Made by a program: the position numbers and the translations under genes
The notes under the pieces: generated by a model
What the model was told of the DNA's origin: nothing
Seen by the model: only the letters and a program-made list of their open reading frames with translations
Databases searched by the model: none
Part shown: in pieces, positions 16,893 to 26,609 of the stretch
Numbering within the stretch: position 1 is the first letter of the stretch
Layout: each line of letters opens with the position of its first letter
NCBI GenBank assembly: GCA_025457665.1
Contig: JALOTY010000057.1
Coordinates: forward strand, 1-51,974
Length of the DNA stretch: 51,974 bases
Direction of reading: 5' to 3'
From: Akkermansiaceae bacterium
Lineage (GTDB): Bacteria; Verrucomicrobiota; Verrucomicrobiia; Verrucomicrobiales; Akkermansiaceae

Positions 16893-18344
16893 ATGAGACT
16901 CATGGGGATGAAGGTGAAGATGATCCTGCCTGCGCTGACGGAAGCGAAGAGCCCGCTGTTCCGGCCGATCAAGTATTCCCTGTTTCCGCCGCTGGGGCTT
17001 GCAACCCTGGCGGCGTTTCTGGATGACGACGATGAGGTGGTGCTTCAGGACGAACATGTGGAAACCCTGGATCTGAACGACGAGCCGGATCTGGTCGTGA
17101 TCCAGGTTTACATCACGAATGCCTCCCGGGCCTATCGCTATGCCGATCACTACCGTGCCCGAGGGGCGCATGTCTGCCTGGGTGGACTTCATGTGACCGC
17201 CTTGCCGGATGAGGCTGCGGCCCATGCGGACTCCATCTTTCTGGGTCCCGGCGAGGATATTTGGCAGGAGTTTCTCCGCGATTTCCGGGCGGGGCGACCG
17301 CGGGAACGATACAGCGCCCCATCGCGCCGCAGCATCCATGGAATCCCGCCGATCCGGCGCGATCTCATCAAGCGCCATCTCTATCTGGTTCCGAACTCGC
17401 TGGTGGTTTCGCGAGGTTGCCCGCACCGCTGCGATTTCTGCTACAAAGAAGCCTTCTTCCAAGGGGGGAACGGTTTTTATACCCAACGCGTGGACGAGGC
17501 CCTGGCCGAGATCGAGCGCTTGCCGGGGAAGCACTTGTATTTCCTCGATGACCACCTCTTCGGCGATGCCCGATTCGCATCGATGCTCTTTGATGGGATG
17601 AAAGGCATGGGCCGGGTCTGGCAATCGGCATCGACCATCCAGGCTGTGCTCAAGCCGAATCTGTTAGAAAAGGCGGTCGAGGCGGGGCTGCGCTCGCTTT
17701 TTGTGGGTCTTGAGTCCTTGTCCGCAACGAATCTGCGTGATCATGCCAAGGTCCAGAATCTCGATCGCGACTACGGCAAGGGGATACGCCGCCTGCACGA
17801 TTGCGGGGTGATGATCAATGCGTCCTTTGTCTTCGGGATGGATGATGATGGTCCGGATGTTTTCGATCGCACGGTGGACTGGGCGGTGGAGTCATCGATC
17901 GAGACATCCACCTTCCATGTCATGACGCCCTATCCCGGAACGGCATTGTATGAGCGGATGCAGCGCGAAGGCAGGATCCTGCATCGGGACTGGGATCTCT
18001 ATGACACGCGTCACGCGGTGTTCCGCCCGGCGCGGATGAGCGGCGAGGAGTTGGAACGAGGGTATTGGCATGCCTACGAGAAATTCTACCGTTGGAGCCA
18101 TCTTTTCCGCGGGGCGATGGGGCATGATGCTTGGCCGGACCGCTTGCGCCATCTGAGTTATGCGGCGGGATGGAAGAAGTTCGAGAAGCTCTGGCATCTG
18201 CTCATCCGCTTCAAGCAGGTTTCCCTGGGGCTGCCTCTGTTAGAAAAAAGCCTGGATCGATTCTCGGCGAAGAGGAACGGGGATTTCCCAGGTCATCTGG
18301 AGTCCCCGATGGATGATTCCGGGGCCCACCGGAAGCCCGCTTGA
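16893..18344 (+). CDS. B12-binding-domain radical SAM protein
   Basis: A 483-residue protein. Residues 1-150 form a B12-binding-type Rossmann domain (FPPLGLATLAAFL, CLGGLHVTALPDEA, IFLGPGED). Residues 165-380 form a radical SAM barrel with the cluster motif SRGCPHRCDFC (CxxxCxxC), then VGLESLS and FVFGMDDDG. The tail resembles the DUF4070-like region of many such proteins (TPYPGTALYERM, WHAYEKFYRW). Members include methylthiotransferases, methyltransferases and lipid-modifying enzymes, and the reaction here is not readable. Three in-frame ATGs compete (16893, 16902, 16908); the first is listed. Formate-tetrahydrofolate ligase begins 84 bases later. Confidence 0.85.
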   Translation: MRLMGMKVKMILPALTEAKSPLFRPIKYSLFPPLGLATLAAFLDDDDEVVLQDEHVETLDLNDEPDLVVIQVYITNASRAYRYADHYRARGAHVCLGGLHVTALPDEAAAHADSIFLGPGEDIWQEFLRDFRAGRPRERYSAPSRRSIHGIPPIRRDLIKRHLYLVPNSLVVSRGCPHRCDFCYKEAFFQGGNGFYTQRVDEALAEIERLPGKHLYFLDDHLFGDARFASMLFDGMKGMGRVWQSASTIQAVLKPNLLEKAVEAGLRSLFVGLESLSATNLRDHAKVQNLDRDYGKGIRRLHDCGVMINASFVFGMDDDGPDVFDRTVDWAVESSIETSTFHVMTPYPGTALYERMQREGRILHRDWDLYDTRHAVFRPARMSGEELERGYWHAYEKFYRWSHLFRGAMGHDAWPDRLRHLSYAAGWKKFEKLWHLLIRFKQVSLGLPLLEKSLDRFSAKRNGDFPGHLESPMDDSGAHRKPA

Positions 18345-18382
18345 CCGACTCCGTGGCTTTGGCAGCATGGCAGCGAATAGAA

Positions 18383-18413
18383 GAGGCCGCAGAACCGAAC
18401 AAGCGACGGCCTC
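18383..18413. other. GAGGCCG/CGGCCTC hairpin before the formate ligase gene
   Basis: GAGGCCG (18383-18389) and CGGCCTC (18407-18413) can pair as a 7-bp stem with a 17-base loop, ending 15 bases before the ATG at 18429. It could act in the leader of the formate ligase transcript. No tetrahydrofolate riboswitch was recognised. Confidence 0.3.
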
Positions 18414-18428
18414 CTCGCGATTCCTCCC

Positions 18429-20105
18429 ATGAGCCAAGTCACCGACCTTGAGATCGCCCGAGCGGCGACACCCCTGCCCATCACGCAAATCGGAGAGAAT
18501 CTTGGGATTCCCGATGAGGAGCTGGAATGTTACGGCCGATTGAAGGCGAAGATCAGCCGCCGCTTCATGGACTCGCTGGAAGGCCGACCCGACGGGAAGC
18601 TGATTCTGGTGACGGCCATGAGTCCGCCACCCGCCGGGGGAGGGAAGACGACGACGAGTGTGGGTTTGCACGATGCGCTTTGCCGCTTGGGGAAGAAATC
18701 CATCGTCTGCCTGCGCGAGCCTTCTTTGGGCCCCTGTTTCGGAATGAAAGGCGGCGCGGCGGGGGGCGGTCGCTCGCAGGTGATTCCCATGGAAGACATC
18801 AATCTCCATTTCACCGGAGATTTCCACGCCATCGCCGCGGCGAACAATCTTCTCGCGGCGGTGATCGACAATTACATCCACCACGGCAACGAGGTCCGGC
18901 TCGATCTGCGGCGCATCACGTGGCGGCGGGTGTTGGACATGAATGACCGCGCACTGAGGTCGATCAATATCGGTCTCGGCGGGCCGTCCAACGGATTTCC
19001 CCGCGAATCCGGTTTCGACATCGTCCCTGCCAGTGAAGTCATGGCGATCTTCTGTCTGGCGGAATCGATGGATGACCTCAAGGCGCGGCTCGATCGTGTG
19101 GTGGTGGGCCAGACTCGCGGCGGAGATCTCGTCCGCGCGGCGGAATTCGGGGTATCCGGAGCCATGGCGGTCTTGCTCAAGGATGCCTTGCAGCCGAATC
19201 TTGTGCAAACGATCGAGAAGAATCCCGCGATCATTCACGGCGGACCCTTCGCCAACATCGCGCATGGTTGCAACTCGGTGATCGCCACACGGACTGCCCT
19301 GAAGCTGGCCGATTATGTGGTCACCGAGGCCGGTTTCGGTGCGGATCTGGGAGCGGAGAAATTCTGCGATATCAAATGCCGCCAGGCCGGCCTGAGACCC
19401 GCAGCCGCGGTCGTGGTGGCCACACTTCCCGCCTTGAGATATCACGGCGGGGCAAGCGTGAAAGCATTGCATCGACCCGATCCCGATGCGGTTCGTCGGG
19501 GCTTGCCGAATTTGATGAGACATCTTTCGAACCTTCACGATCATTTCGGCCTGCGCCGTGTGGTGGCCTTGAACCGCTTTGCTTCGGACACCGCCGAGGA
19601 AATCGAATTGGTGATGGAAGCCGGACGTCAGGCCGGGGTGGGAATTGTATCCGCGACCCACTGGGCCGAGGGCGGTGCGGGTGCCGAAGACCTCGCGCGC
19701 GCGGTCATCCGTGCGGCGGAGGGTCCCGATGATTTCCGCTTCTTGTATCCCGATGATCTTCCGCTGCGTGAGAAACTCGAAGTGGTCGCGAAGAAAATTT
19801 ATGGCGCGGCGTCGGTTTCCACCCATGTCAGCATCGATCGTCAACTGCGCGAGTTGGAGGAGCAGGGCTTCGGTCATCTTCCGGTGTGCATTGCCAAGAC
19901 GCAGTTCTCTTTTTCCACCGATCCTGCGGCGATCGGCCTTGCGGACGGGCACACGCTCAAGGTTCGCGAGGTGAGGCTGAGTGCCGGTGCGGGATTTGTG
20001 GTGATGATCTGTGGCGACATCATGACCTTGCCCGGTCTGCCGAAACATCCGGCCGCCCTCGGGATCGACCTCGGCCCGGACGGCCAGATCTGCGGACTGT
20101 CATGA
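18429..20105 (+). CDS. fhs: Formate-tetrahydrofolate ligase
   Basis: It makes 10-formyl-tetrahydrofolate from formate, ATP and tetrahydrofolate. The 558-residue length is typical. Family signatures are [43 protein letters not shown] and the C-terminal [16 protein letters not shown]. The ATP-binding loop reads [10 protein letters not shown] (67-76), where most family members have PAGEGKT; the usual glutamate is glycine at residue 71. The ATG at 18429 sits where homologues start. The upstream radical SAM gene may share its transcript. The 3' end converges on the Mrp operon. Confidence 0.93.
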   Translation: MSQVTDLEIARAATPLPITQIGENLGIPDEELECYGRLKAKISRRFMDSLEGRPDGKLILVTAMSPPPAGGGKTTTSVGLHDALCRLGKKSIVCLREPSLGPCFGMKGGAAGGGRSQVIPMEDINLHFTGDFHAIAAANNLLAAVIDNYIHHGNEVRLDLRRITWRRVLDMNDRALRSINIGLGGPSNGFPRESGFDIVPASEVMAIFCLAESMDDLKARLDRVVVGQTRGGDLVRAAEFGVSGAMAVLLKDALQPNLVQTIEKNPAIIHGGPFANIAHGCNSVIATRTALKLADYVVTEAGFGADLGAEKFCDIKCRQAGLRPAAAVVVATLPALRYHGGASVKALHRPDPDAVRRGLPNLMRHLSNLHDHFGLRRVVALNRFASDTAEEIELVMEAGRQAGVGIVSATHWAEGGAGAEDLARAVIRAAEGPDDFRFLYPDDLPLREKLEVVAKKIYGAASVSTHVSIDRQLRELEEQGFGHLPVCIAKTQFSFSTDPAAIGLADGHTLKVREVRLSAGAGFVVMICGDIMTLPGLPKHPAALGIDLGPDGQICGLS

Positions 20106-20187
20106 GTACCACGCGAGCCGTGATCGATTGCACGGCGTTGCCGCAGAGCGAAGCGGGTTTTGGATCGGGAAGGCCGGGCGAAACGAT

Positions 20188-20478
20188 TCATTCCTTCGGA
20201 CCGATGCTTGGGGCATCGGATTTGACGACTCTTTTGGCGATCACATGACTGCCGAGAGGGGCGGTGAGGAAAACAAGGGCAAGGGTCAGGGCAATCATGA
20301 CCAGCGATCCGAGATCGTGGAAACGGATGGCGGCCGCGCCTAACAGCAGGATGACGCCGAGTGAAGCCGCCTTGGTCCCGGCATGAAGTCGGGCCATCAG
20401 GTCGGGCAGGCGGATGATCCCGACTGCGGCGATGAGGAAGAAGACGCTTCCGAGAAGGACGAGGAATTCAGCGATCAT
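20188..20478 (-). CDS. mrpG: Na+/H+ antiporter subunit MrpG
   Basis: A 96-residue membrane protein with three hydrophobic segments and the MrpG stretch GIIRLPDLMARLHAGTKAAS, which is diagnostic. It is part of the multisubunit Mrp complex that exchanges cytoplasmic Na+ for external H+. It overlaps mrpF by four bases and is the last gene of the operon. The 82-base gap to the convergent formate ligase stop contains a weak GCCGTG/CACGGC hairpin. Confidence 0.92.
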   Translation of the reverse strand: MIAEFLVLLGSVFFLIAAVGIIRLPDLMARLHAGTKAASLGVILLLGAAAIRFHDLGSLVMIALTLALVFLTAPLGSHVIAKRVVKSDAPSIGPKE

Positions 20479-20717
20479 GAGCGGATGAGGCGGGAAAGAA
20501 TGAGGGTGGAGACAAAACCTAACAGAGCGAGCATGAAGGCAAACTGCAGGGCCAGCGGTTTCTGATCATGAAAGGCGAGCACGACGGAGAGCCCGAGCAA
20601 TTGAAAAGTCAGCAGGTCGACACACAGCACGCGGTCGGCATCCTGACGGCAAAGGGTCAGGCGACCGAGAGTGAGCAGCAGCGCGAGAGCGAGAAGGAAG
20701 GTGGCGATCTCAATCAT
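20475..20717 (-). CDS. mrpF: Na+/H+ antiporter subunit MrpF
   Basis: An 80-residue, three-segment membrane protein with the MrpF-type QDADRVLCVDLLTF motif (DR-DL region). The ATG at 20717 is chosen, overlapping the mrpE stop by eight bases; longer readings run through mrpE in the wrong frame. It overlaps mrpG by four bases. Confidence 0.9.
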   Translation of the reverse strand: MIEIATFLLALALLLTLGRLTLCRQDADRVLCVDLLTFQLLGLSVVLAFHDQKPLALQFAFMLALLGFVSTLILSRLIRS

Positions 20718-21048
20718 GGCGGGTGAAGGGCAGTCGAAGTGAGCCGACCATGGTGGCGTATTTCTCCTGAATGTGGCGGATCTCCTTTTCGGGATCCTCC
20801 GCCCCATAGAGGCTGTGAACGAGAAGCTCGCGTCCGTCTTCCGTTTCGGCGACCGAGAGGGTTCCGGGAGTCATGGTGACCAGAGCGGCGAGCATGAGTC
20901 GATGCCCGGCGGAGGGGAGATCGACTGGAACCCGCAGCAAAACCGGGCGCAGTTGGGGCCGAGGAGAGAGCACATCGCGCGAAACCCTCAAGGCACCCGC
21001 GATGACCTCGTAGAGATAGAAGAAAGGAAAGATCAAGAGGGCTTTCAT
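20710..21048 (-). CDS. mrpE: Na+/H+ antiporter subunit MrpE
   Basis: A 112-residue protein with one N-terminal membrane segment (FPFFYLYEVIAGALRVSRDV) followed by a cytoplasmic beta-rich domain containing LVTMTPGTLSVAETEDGREL, as in MrpE. It is shorter than the roughly 160 residues common in Bacillus, which fits the short group. It overlaps mrpD by four bases and mrpF by eight. Confidence 0.88.
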   Translation of the reverse strand: MKALLIFPFFYLYEVIAGALRVSRDVLSPRPQLRPVLLRVPVDLPSAGHRLMLAALVTMTPGTLSVAETEDGRELLVHSLYGAEDPEKEIRHIQEKYATMVGSLRLPFTRHD

Positions 21049-22565
21049 GGCTTCGCGGTGATGGTGGGTGCGGGTGGATTTCCCGAGCCGAGCACGGCAT
21101 CGAGATAGGCTTGGGGTTCGAGCAGTCCGCTGGCTGCAGTCTCGGCAAGGCCGAAGAGCGAACCTGCACCAAGCCCGAGACCGAGGGTGACGACGGCGAG
21201 AACCACAGAGGCTGCGACGGCGGTGGGCGAGGGTTTTTGTTTTGCCTCAGCGGTCTTTGGCGCGCTCCAGAAGGCGGCCGACCAGATTTTGAGCATCGAA
21301 AAAACCGTGAGCAAACCGACTCCGACGATGGCGACGGTGACCCAGAAACCGCCGGTTTCGATCGATGCCCGCAAGAGCATGAATTTCGCGAAGAATCCGG
21401 AGAGTGGCGGGATGCCGGCGAGGGAGAGTGCGGGCACGGCGAAGAGGGCGGCCATCCATGGGGCGCTGCGCATCAGGCCACCGGTATTTTCCAGCTCCGA
21501 GGATCCGCTGTGTCTTTCGACCAATCCGGTGACCAGATAGAGGTTCGCCTTCACCACGATGTGATGGACGAGATAGAAGATCCCCGCAGCGATGGCCAAG
21601 GGAGTGAAGAGCGCGAGCGCCACGGCCATGTAACCGACCTGGCTGATGATGTGAAAGGAGAGGATCCCCCTCATGCCTCCTTGGGAAACCGCGCCCAACA
21701 CCCCGCCGACCATGGTCGCGACCGCGAGGATGAGAAGCAGGTCGCGATGAGGAAAGCTCTCGCTTGCGAAAACCATGCCAAAGACCCGGAACATGGCGTA
21801 GAGGCCCACTTTGGTGAGAAGCCCCGCGAAGAGCGCGGCCACTGCGGGGGGCAGATGCGGGTAGGATGCGGGCAGCCAGAAGGCGAAGGGAAGCAAGGCG
21901 GACTTGATGGCAAAGGAGCCGAAGAGCAACACCGTGGAGCTTTCCACCAGGACAGGATCGCTGGCATTGGCAAAACGCAGGTGAAGGTCGGCGAAATTGA
22001 GGCTTCCCGTCTTGCCATAGATCAGCCCCGCCGCGCCGAGGAAGAGCATCGATGAAACGAGATTCAGCAGCACATACCGCCAGGCTCCCGAGCGCCCCGC
22101 ATCGCCACGAAGGATCGCCATGAGGGCGAACGACGATAACAATAGTACTTCGAACCAGACATAGAGGTTGAAGAGATCCCCCGTGAGAAAGGCCCCGCAG
22201 GTGGCGGTGCTCAGGGTCAGCACCAGCGGCAGGAAATGCCGGCGTCTCCAGCGTTCGGGAAGCACGGCGATTCCGGTGGCGAGTGCGGCCAACGTGACCA
22301 ACTGGCACACCGCCAGCATCAGGGCGGAGAAAAGGTCGGCCACCAGCACGATGCCGAAGGGTGCCGACCAGCCGCCGGCATGCACGGCATGCACGGAGCC
22401 CCCGGCACAAGCGGCTACCAGCCCGATGCCCGCTGCAAGGCTCAGCGCGACGCTGGCGAGCGCGATCCCTGCGGCGATCCGCGGTCGGGTGAGGGTCGCA
22501 AAGCAGCCCAGCGCCCCGACGAAAGGGGAAAGCAGGGCAAGGAGGATGAGGAGGTCGGGATTCAT
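21045..22565 (-). CDS. mrpD: Na+/H+ antiporter subunit MrpD
   Basis: A 506-residue antiporter subunit with about 14 membrane segments, homologous to the NuoM/NuoN proton-pumping subunits of complex I. Landmarks are the glutamate in NLYVWFEVLLLSSFALMAI, the lysine in FAIKSALLPFAFWLP, and HHIVVKANLYL. The last supplies the lysine of the half-channel. It overlaps mrpC and mrpE by four bases each, so the subunits are translated in a coupled series. Confidence 0.93.
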   Translation of the reverse strand: MNPDLLILLALLSPFVGALGCFATLTRPRIAAGIALASVALSLAAGIGLVAACAGGSVHAVHAGGWSAPFGIVLVADLFSALMLAVCQLVTLAALATGIAVLPERWRRRHFLPLVLTLSTATCGAFLTGDLFNLYVWFEVLLLSSFALMAILRGDAGRSGAWRYVLLNLVSSMLFLGAAGLIYGKTGSLNFADLHLRFANASDPVLVESSTVLLFGSFAIKSALLPFAFWLPASYPHLPPAVAALFAGLLTKVGLYAMFRVFGMVFASESFPHRDLLLILAVATMVGGVLGAVSQGGMRGILSFHIISQVGYMAVALALFTPLAIAAGIFYLVHHIVVKANLYLVTGLVERHSGSSELENTGGLMRSAPWMAALFAVPALSLAGIPPLSGFFAKFMLLRASIETGGFWVTVAIVGVGLLTVFSMLKIWSAAFWSAPKTAEAKQKPSPTAVAASVVLAVVTLGLGLGAGSLFGLAETAASGLLEPQAYLDAVLGSGNPPAPTITAKP

Positions 22566-22855
22566 TTTCCGGAAGAACGCGTCTGCAGGGTGAGAAGGAA
22601 GGCGATGATGCCAAAGCCAATGACGATCGCCGTGAGCACCAGCGCCTGGGGCAGGGGATCGGTCACCGGCTTCATGGGCTCGGTGACGATGGCGGGCGCA
22701 TTGTGTCGCAGGCGGCCCGCCGCGAAGATGCCGAGGTTCACCGCTTGGCCTAACAGAATGAGGCCGACGATGGCATCGAGACGCCCCGGGCCTAACAGAC
22801 GGTAGAGTCCGGCGGCGACGAGCAGGCCGATGGTCATGGCGAGGAGGACGGACAT
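22562..22855 (-). CDS. mrpC: Na+/H+ antiporter subunit MrpC
   Basis: A 97-residue NuoK-like subunit with three membrane segments (GLYRLLGPGRLDAIVGLILL, PLPQALVLTAIVIGFG). The PLPQALVLTAIVI stretch is characteristic of MrpC. ATG 22855 is chosen because it lies four bases after the mrpAB stop; the open frame upstream is a shadow of mrpAB. It overlaps mrpD by four bases. Confidence 0.92.
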   Translation of the reverse strand: MSVLLAMTIGLLVAAGLYRLLGPGRLDAIVGLILLGQAVNLGIFAAGRLRHNAPAIVTEPMKPVTDPLPQALVLTAIVIGFGIIAFLLTLQTRSSGK

Positions 22856-22859
22856 GGGA

Positions 22860-25553
22860 TCAGAGGGGTCGGTTGGGTTGGAAATGGCGGAGGAAACCGA
22901 GCGCGAAGCCGAGGACGGTGAGGAAGACGCCAAGATCGAAAAGCAGCGGAGTGCCGAGGTGGAGATCGCCGTGATGCCACCACAGGCCGGCGAAGAATTC
23001 CTTGCCGACGGTGAGAGGCAGCAGCGAGGAAACGAGTGCCACCACCAAGCCGGCGAGGCAGAGTTTCCACGAGGCGTGGCGCAGGGCGATGGGATTCATG
23101 CGTCGATCCCGGATCAGCAGCAGCAGCCCGGCCCCGGTGGCGGCCACGAGGGCGGCGATGAAACCACCGCCCGGTTCATTGTGCCCGCGCCAGTAAAGCC
23201 ACAGGGCCACGGGCAGGGTCAGTGCGGCCACACCCCGTGCGGCCACGCCCAGCCAGGGGCTGTCGCTTTCATGTGGCAGCGGTGAGCGCCGACGTGCCGC
23301 GCCCAGTGCCGCGGTGGCACCCATGGCGGCGATGGCCAGAACGAGGATTTCCCCAAGTGTATCAAGCGCGCGGAAATCGACGAGGATCACATTCACCACG
23401 TTCGCACCGAAGGCGGCCGGTTTGCTGAACTCGATGTGAAATGCCGAGATCGGCTTGTCCCATTGCAGCGACATCGACTTCAGCACCAGCCCCGTGACGA
23501 GCACACCACCGGCGAGAGCGATCAGGGCGCGGCCGGTGGAAAAGGGGGATCGGTTCGCCTCCACTCCGGTTTTCTTCAGCACTCCGGCGAGGAGAAAGAG
23601 CAGGAGCGTTTCCGCCATCAATTGCGTGAGTGCCAGATCCGGCGCGCTGAACCAGAGGAACCAAAGCGCGACCACCATGCCCACGAAGCCGAGCGACACG
23701 AGCAGCGTAAGGGTGGTTCGTGCCTTGGCCGCCACCACTGCCGCCACGGCGAGCACCGGGCCTAACAGCAGCCACACCGCCACGCCGCCTTCGGATTCCA
23801 GGCCGCGGGGATTCCAGGATGCGGCGTTGAGACCACCGAGGGCGATGAGGCCCAGCGGAACCAGCATGAGGCCGATCTGCATGCCAGGGCTGCCGCTTTG
23901 CAGCCATTTCCCCGCGCCCTTGGCGGATTGTTTCAAGGCGGTGAGGGCATGCTCGAAAATCGGTTCGAAGAGCGGCAGGAAAGGTGCCGGGACCGGCCCG
24001 TGATCGGGGCGGGAAAGCACCCGAAACACGCCCCAGGCCAAAGCCAGCGCGCCCATGCCCAGCATGAAAGCGGGAGTCCAGCCATGCCAGAACTTGTAGG
24101 CGGCTTCTTCTGGCGCGCCCAGCGCGGCGGCGGCGGCACCGAGGAAATGATGGTTCGCCGCCGGCAGCGAAATCACCAGCACGAGCGTGCCGAGCACGGG
24201 CAGGAGAGGGGCCAGCTTCATCGGCCATGGCACCGCGACCTTGGGCTCCGGCCGGCGTCGCCAGTCGAGCATCGGCAACAACAGCTTGAGCCCAAGACCG
24301 ACAACGCCTGCCGCCGCTGCCGCCACCGCCGCCGCCAACCAGGGTGATTGAACCCAGGTTGCCTTGAGCAGATACTCCTTGCCGAGCAAACCGGGAAGCG
24401 GACCGAGTCCAGCGAGCGAAAGCCCGGAAATCACGAAGGCCACACCGGTCCATGGCAGACACTTCGCCGCGCCGGCCAGTTCATCGATGCGCCGCGTGCC
24501 AAAGGCTTTTTCCAGATTTCCCGCAGCAAGGAAAAGGGGTGCCTTGTAGAGAGCGTGGGCAGTGAGGAAGATCGTGAAACCCAGCAAGGCCTCGGGCGTG
24601 CCCATGCCCGCAAGCAGAGTGAGGAAACCCAGCGCTGCCAAAGTCGTGCATGCCAGCAGGGCCTTGAGATCGCGCTCGCGGATGCCGCGCAGCACCGCCG
24701 TGACCACAGTGAGCACCCCGCAGGCGGAGAGTAGCGGCGTCCACAGCGGATGAGCGGAAAGCAGCGGCGCAAGCGTCGCGAGCAGGAAGACGCCCGCCTT
24801 CACCATCGTCGCGGAATGCAGAAAGGCGGAAACCGGTGCCGGGCCGACCATCGCATTCGGCAACCAGAAGTGAAAGGGCCACTGGGCGGACTTCGTCAGC
24901 GCGCCTAACAGAAAGAGCAGCAGCGCACCCGAGGACAGGGCGTTGGCCGAGCCATCGCCCGTGCGGACGAGGAGATCCACGATGGATGCCGTACCAAAAT
25001 GGCTGTGGATCATCACAATCCCCGCCAGCATGCAGGCTCCACCCGCCAGGGTGACCAGCAGCGCCTGGGAAGCCTTCGCGCGGACCTCTTCCTTTTCGTG
25101 ATGGAAGCCCACCAGCAAAAAGGACAGCAGCGAGGTGGCCTCCCAGAAAAGGAAGAGCAGATAGAGATTGTCCGCCAGAATCACGCCGAGCATGGCCAGC
25201 GTGAAGCCACAAAGACCGGCCAGCACGCCGGGAAGCTGCGGGCTCTTGGCCAGATAGCCGCCGGCATGGAGAATCACACAGGCCCCCAGACCCAGCACCA
25301 GTGCAGCGAACCAGGCGGTGAAGGGGTCCATGCGCAGCGCGAGATCGATTCCCATCTGCGGCACCCAGGGCCATGAAATCCTCACCGCTTCCAGCCCGGG
25401 AACCAGGGCCAGCATCCACAGCGCCGCAGCGCCTAACAGAACGGCGACGCCACTGGCTGAGGCCTTGGGATACCGGCGCACGAGCGCAGGCAGGAACAGA
25501 GCCACCAGCAACGGAAGCAGTGGCACCAGGGCGGGCAAGAAGACTCCTGTCAT
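22860..25553 (-). CDS. mrpA: Na+/H+ antiporter subunit MrpA fused with MrpB
   Basis: An 897-residue fusion. Residues 1-620 are the NuoL-like antiporter core (FLFWEATSLLSFLLVGFHH, STLLAKSAQ-like TKSAQWPFHFWLP, FLHSATMVKAGVFLL). Residues 620-760 form the MrpA C-terminal and MbhD/E-like part (DLALTQLMAETLLLFLL, VNVILVDFRALDTLGEI). The last 120 residues are an MrpB domain with WLYWRGHNEPGGGFIAALVA. An mrpAB fusion occurs in several group-2 mrp operons, so no separate mrpB is expected, and none is present. It lies 25 bases after the UspA gene and four before mrpC. Confidence 0.93.
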   Translation of the reverse strand: MTGVFLPALVPLLPLLVALFLPALVRRYPKASASGVAVLLGAAALWMLALVPGLEAVRISWPWVPQMGIDLALRMDPFTAWFAALVLGLGACVILHAGGYLAKSPQLPGVLAGLCGFTLAMLGVILADNLYLLFLFWEATSLLSFLLVGFHHEKEEVRAKASQALLVTLAGGACMLAGIVMIHSHFGTASIVDLLVRTGDGSANALSSGALLLFLLGALTKSAQWPFHFWLPNAMVGPAPVSAFLHSATMVKAGVFLLATLAPLLSAHPLWTPLLSACGVLTVVTAVLRGIRERDLKALLACTTLAALGFLTLLAGMGTPEALLGFTIFLTAHALYKAPLFLAAGNLEKAFGTRRIDELAGAAKCLPWTGVAFVISGLSLAGLGPLPGLLGKEYLLKATWVQSPWLAAAVAAAAAGVVGLGLKLLLPMLDWRRRPEPKVAVPWPMKLAPLLPVLGTLVLVISLPAANHHFLGAAAAALGAPEEAAYKFWHGWTPAFMLGMGALALAWGVFRVLSRPDHGPVPAPFLPLFEPIFEHALTALKQSAKGAGKWLQSGSPGMQIGLMLVPLGLIALGGLNAASWNPRGLESEGGVAVWLLLGPVLAVAAVVAAKARTTLTLLVSLGFVGMVVALWFLWFSAPDLALTQLMAETLLLFLLAGVLKKTGVEANRSPFSTGRALIALAGGVLVTGLVLKSMSLQWDKPISAFHIEFSKPAAFGANVVNVILVDFRALDTLGEILVLAIAAMGATAALGAARRRSPLPHESDSPWLGVAARGVAALTLPVALWLYWRGHNEPGGGFIAALVAATGAGLLLLIRDRRMNPIALRHASWKLCLAGLVVALVSSLLPLTVGKEFFAGLWWHHGDLHLGTPLLFDLGVFLTVLGFALGFLRHFQPNRPL

Positions 25554-25578
25554 TTCCTTTATCGGGGTCGATGAATGC

Positions 25579-26472
25579 TCAGCCTTCTTTGCCTAACAGT
25601 TGGCGCAGGAAACCCAGATTTCGGTTCTTCTGTTTGACCACGAGCACCGGTTTTTCCGACTCGCGCAGCAGGTCGGCGGTGTTGCTGCCCATCAGTGCCA
25701 AGGCCAGGGCATTGCGGCCATGACAACCCGCCACCAGCAGGTCCGCTTCCGCGGCGGCATGGTCGGCCAGTGCGGTTCCCGGAAGCTGGCCTTCCAGCAG
25801 CAGGCTTTTCCACGATGATCCTTCTCGCGCATGCTGGCTCAGCGCTTCGGTGAGCTGCCAGCGGGCGGTATCACGGATGTCACGCAGAAGTTTGGATTCC
25901 TCGCGCACCAGAGTCGCCCGTCCGGGAATGGTGGGGTCCACCACGTGCACCGCTTCCTTTTCCGCCCCATCGGGATGCAGCGTGGCGAAGGCTTCCGCCC
26001 AGTCCACGACCAGCCCCGTGAGTTCGGAAAAATCAAGCGCCGCCACCACGCGCCGCGGCGGGACCACGGCGGTTTCCGGCACCATCAGCACCCCCACCGG
26101 GCTCTTCCGCGCCAGCCGCTCGGTCAGTTGACGCGATCGACGACCACTCACCGGCACGACCACGAGATCATAAGTGCCCGGCAACAGCATCTCCAAAACA
26201 CCGGGAAGGGTCTCGCCTGTTCGTTCTAACAGATTAAGCCGCGTGTCCTCAAGGAAGCCGGCACAGGCCTGGCCCAGCTCGGTCATGAACTCCCGCCGCA
26301 TCGCTGCCGCTTGTTCGGATTCGACGGCCATTTCCTCCGGCGATGCGGTGAAGACGGCGAAATCCACCGCCTCCGCTTCCGCATGGCGGGAAAGACAGGA
26401 GATCCATTGGAACACGGAGTCCGACGGCACATCGTCGGCCACGACAACGAGGATGTTTTTGAAGCGTTTCAT
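25579..26472 (-). CDS. Tandem universal-stress (UspA) protein
   Basis: A 297-residue protein made of two Usp domains. The second (about 143-290) keeps the ATP-binding signature G-2x-G-9x-G-S as GCHGRNALALALMGSN. The first (1-138) lacks a clear version and may not bind nucleotide. It is the first gene of the Mrp operon, 25 bases before mrpAB, so it is likely a cytoplasmic regulator or stress sensor for sodium/pH homeostasis. That link is inference from position. The promoter should lie in the 156-base divergent gap shared with the sodium channel gene. Confidence 0.87.
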   Translation of the reverse strand: MKRFKNILVVVADDVPSDSVFQWISCLSRHAEAEAVDFAVFTASPEEMAVESEQAAAMRREFMTELGQACAGFLEDTRLNLLERTGETLPGVLEMLLPGTYDLVVVPVSGRRSRQLTERLARKSPVGVLMVPETAVVPPRRVVAALDFSELTGLVVDWAEAFATLHPDGAEKEAVHVVDPTIPGRATLVREESKLLRDIRDTARWQLTEALSQHAREGSSWKSLLLEGQLPGTALADHAAAEADLLVAGCHGRNALALALMGSNTADLLRESEKPVLVVKQKNRNLGFLRQLLGKEG

Positions 26473-26593
26473 GGCTGAGGCCGCATCATTCCCATGAAGT
26501 GGAAATCATGCATCCAAAATCGGATTACAAAGCCGGATGGGGATTCCAATTGAGCTTTGCCTTCCATCTTCTAACAAGGAGACCGGCGGTATT

Positions 26594-26609
26594 GTGACGT
26601 CCCCGTCAC
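26594..26609. other. GTGACG/CGTCAC hairpin upstream of the sodium channel gene
   Basis: A perfect 6-bp stem with a 4-base loop lies 19 bases before the ATG at 26629. It could be a leader hairpin or a dyad operator in the divergent UspA/channel promoter region. Spacing does not match a CRP site. Confidence 0.3.

Noticed and set aside
18345..18428. Tetrahydrofolate riboswitch before the formate ligase
   Set aside because: Only 84 bases with one 7-bp hairpin; none of the conserved THF riboswitch elements were recognised.
20102..20248. 49-codon plus-strand frame starting at the formate ligase stop (TCATGA overlap)
   Set aside because: It overlaps the 3' end of mrpG by about 60 bases, has no recognisable sequence, and lacks a ribosome binding site.
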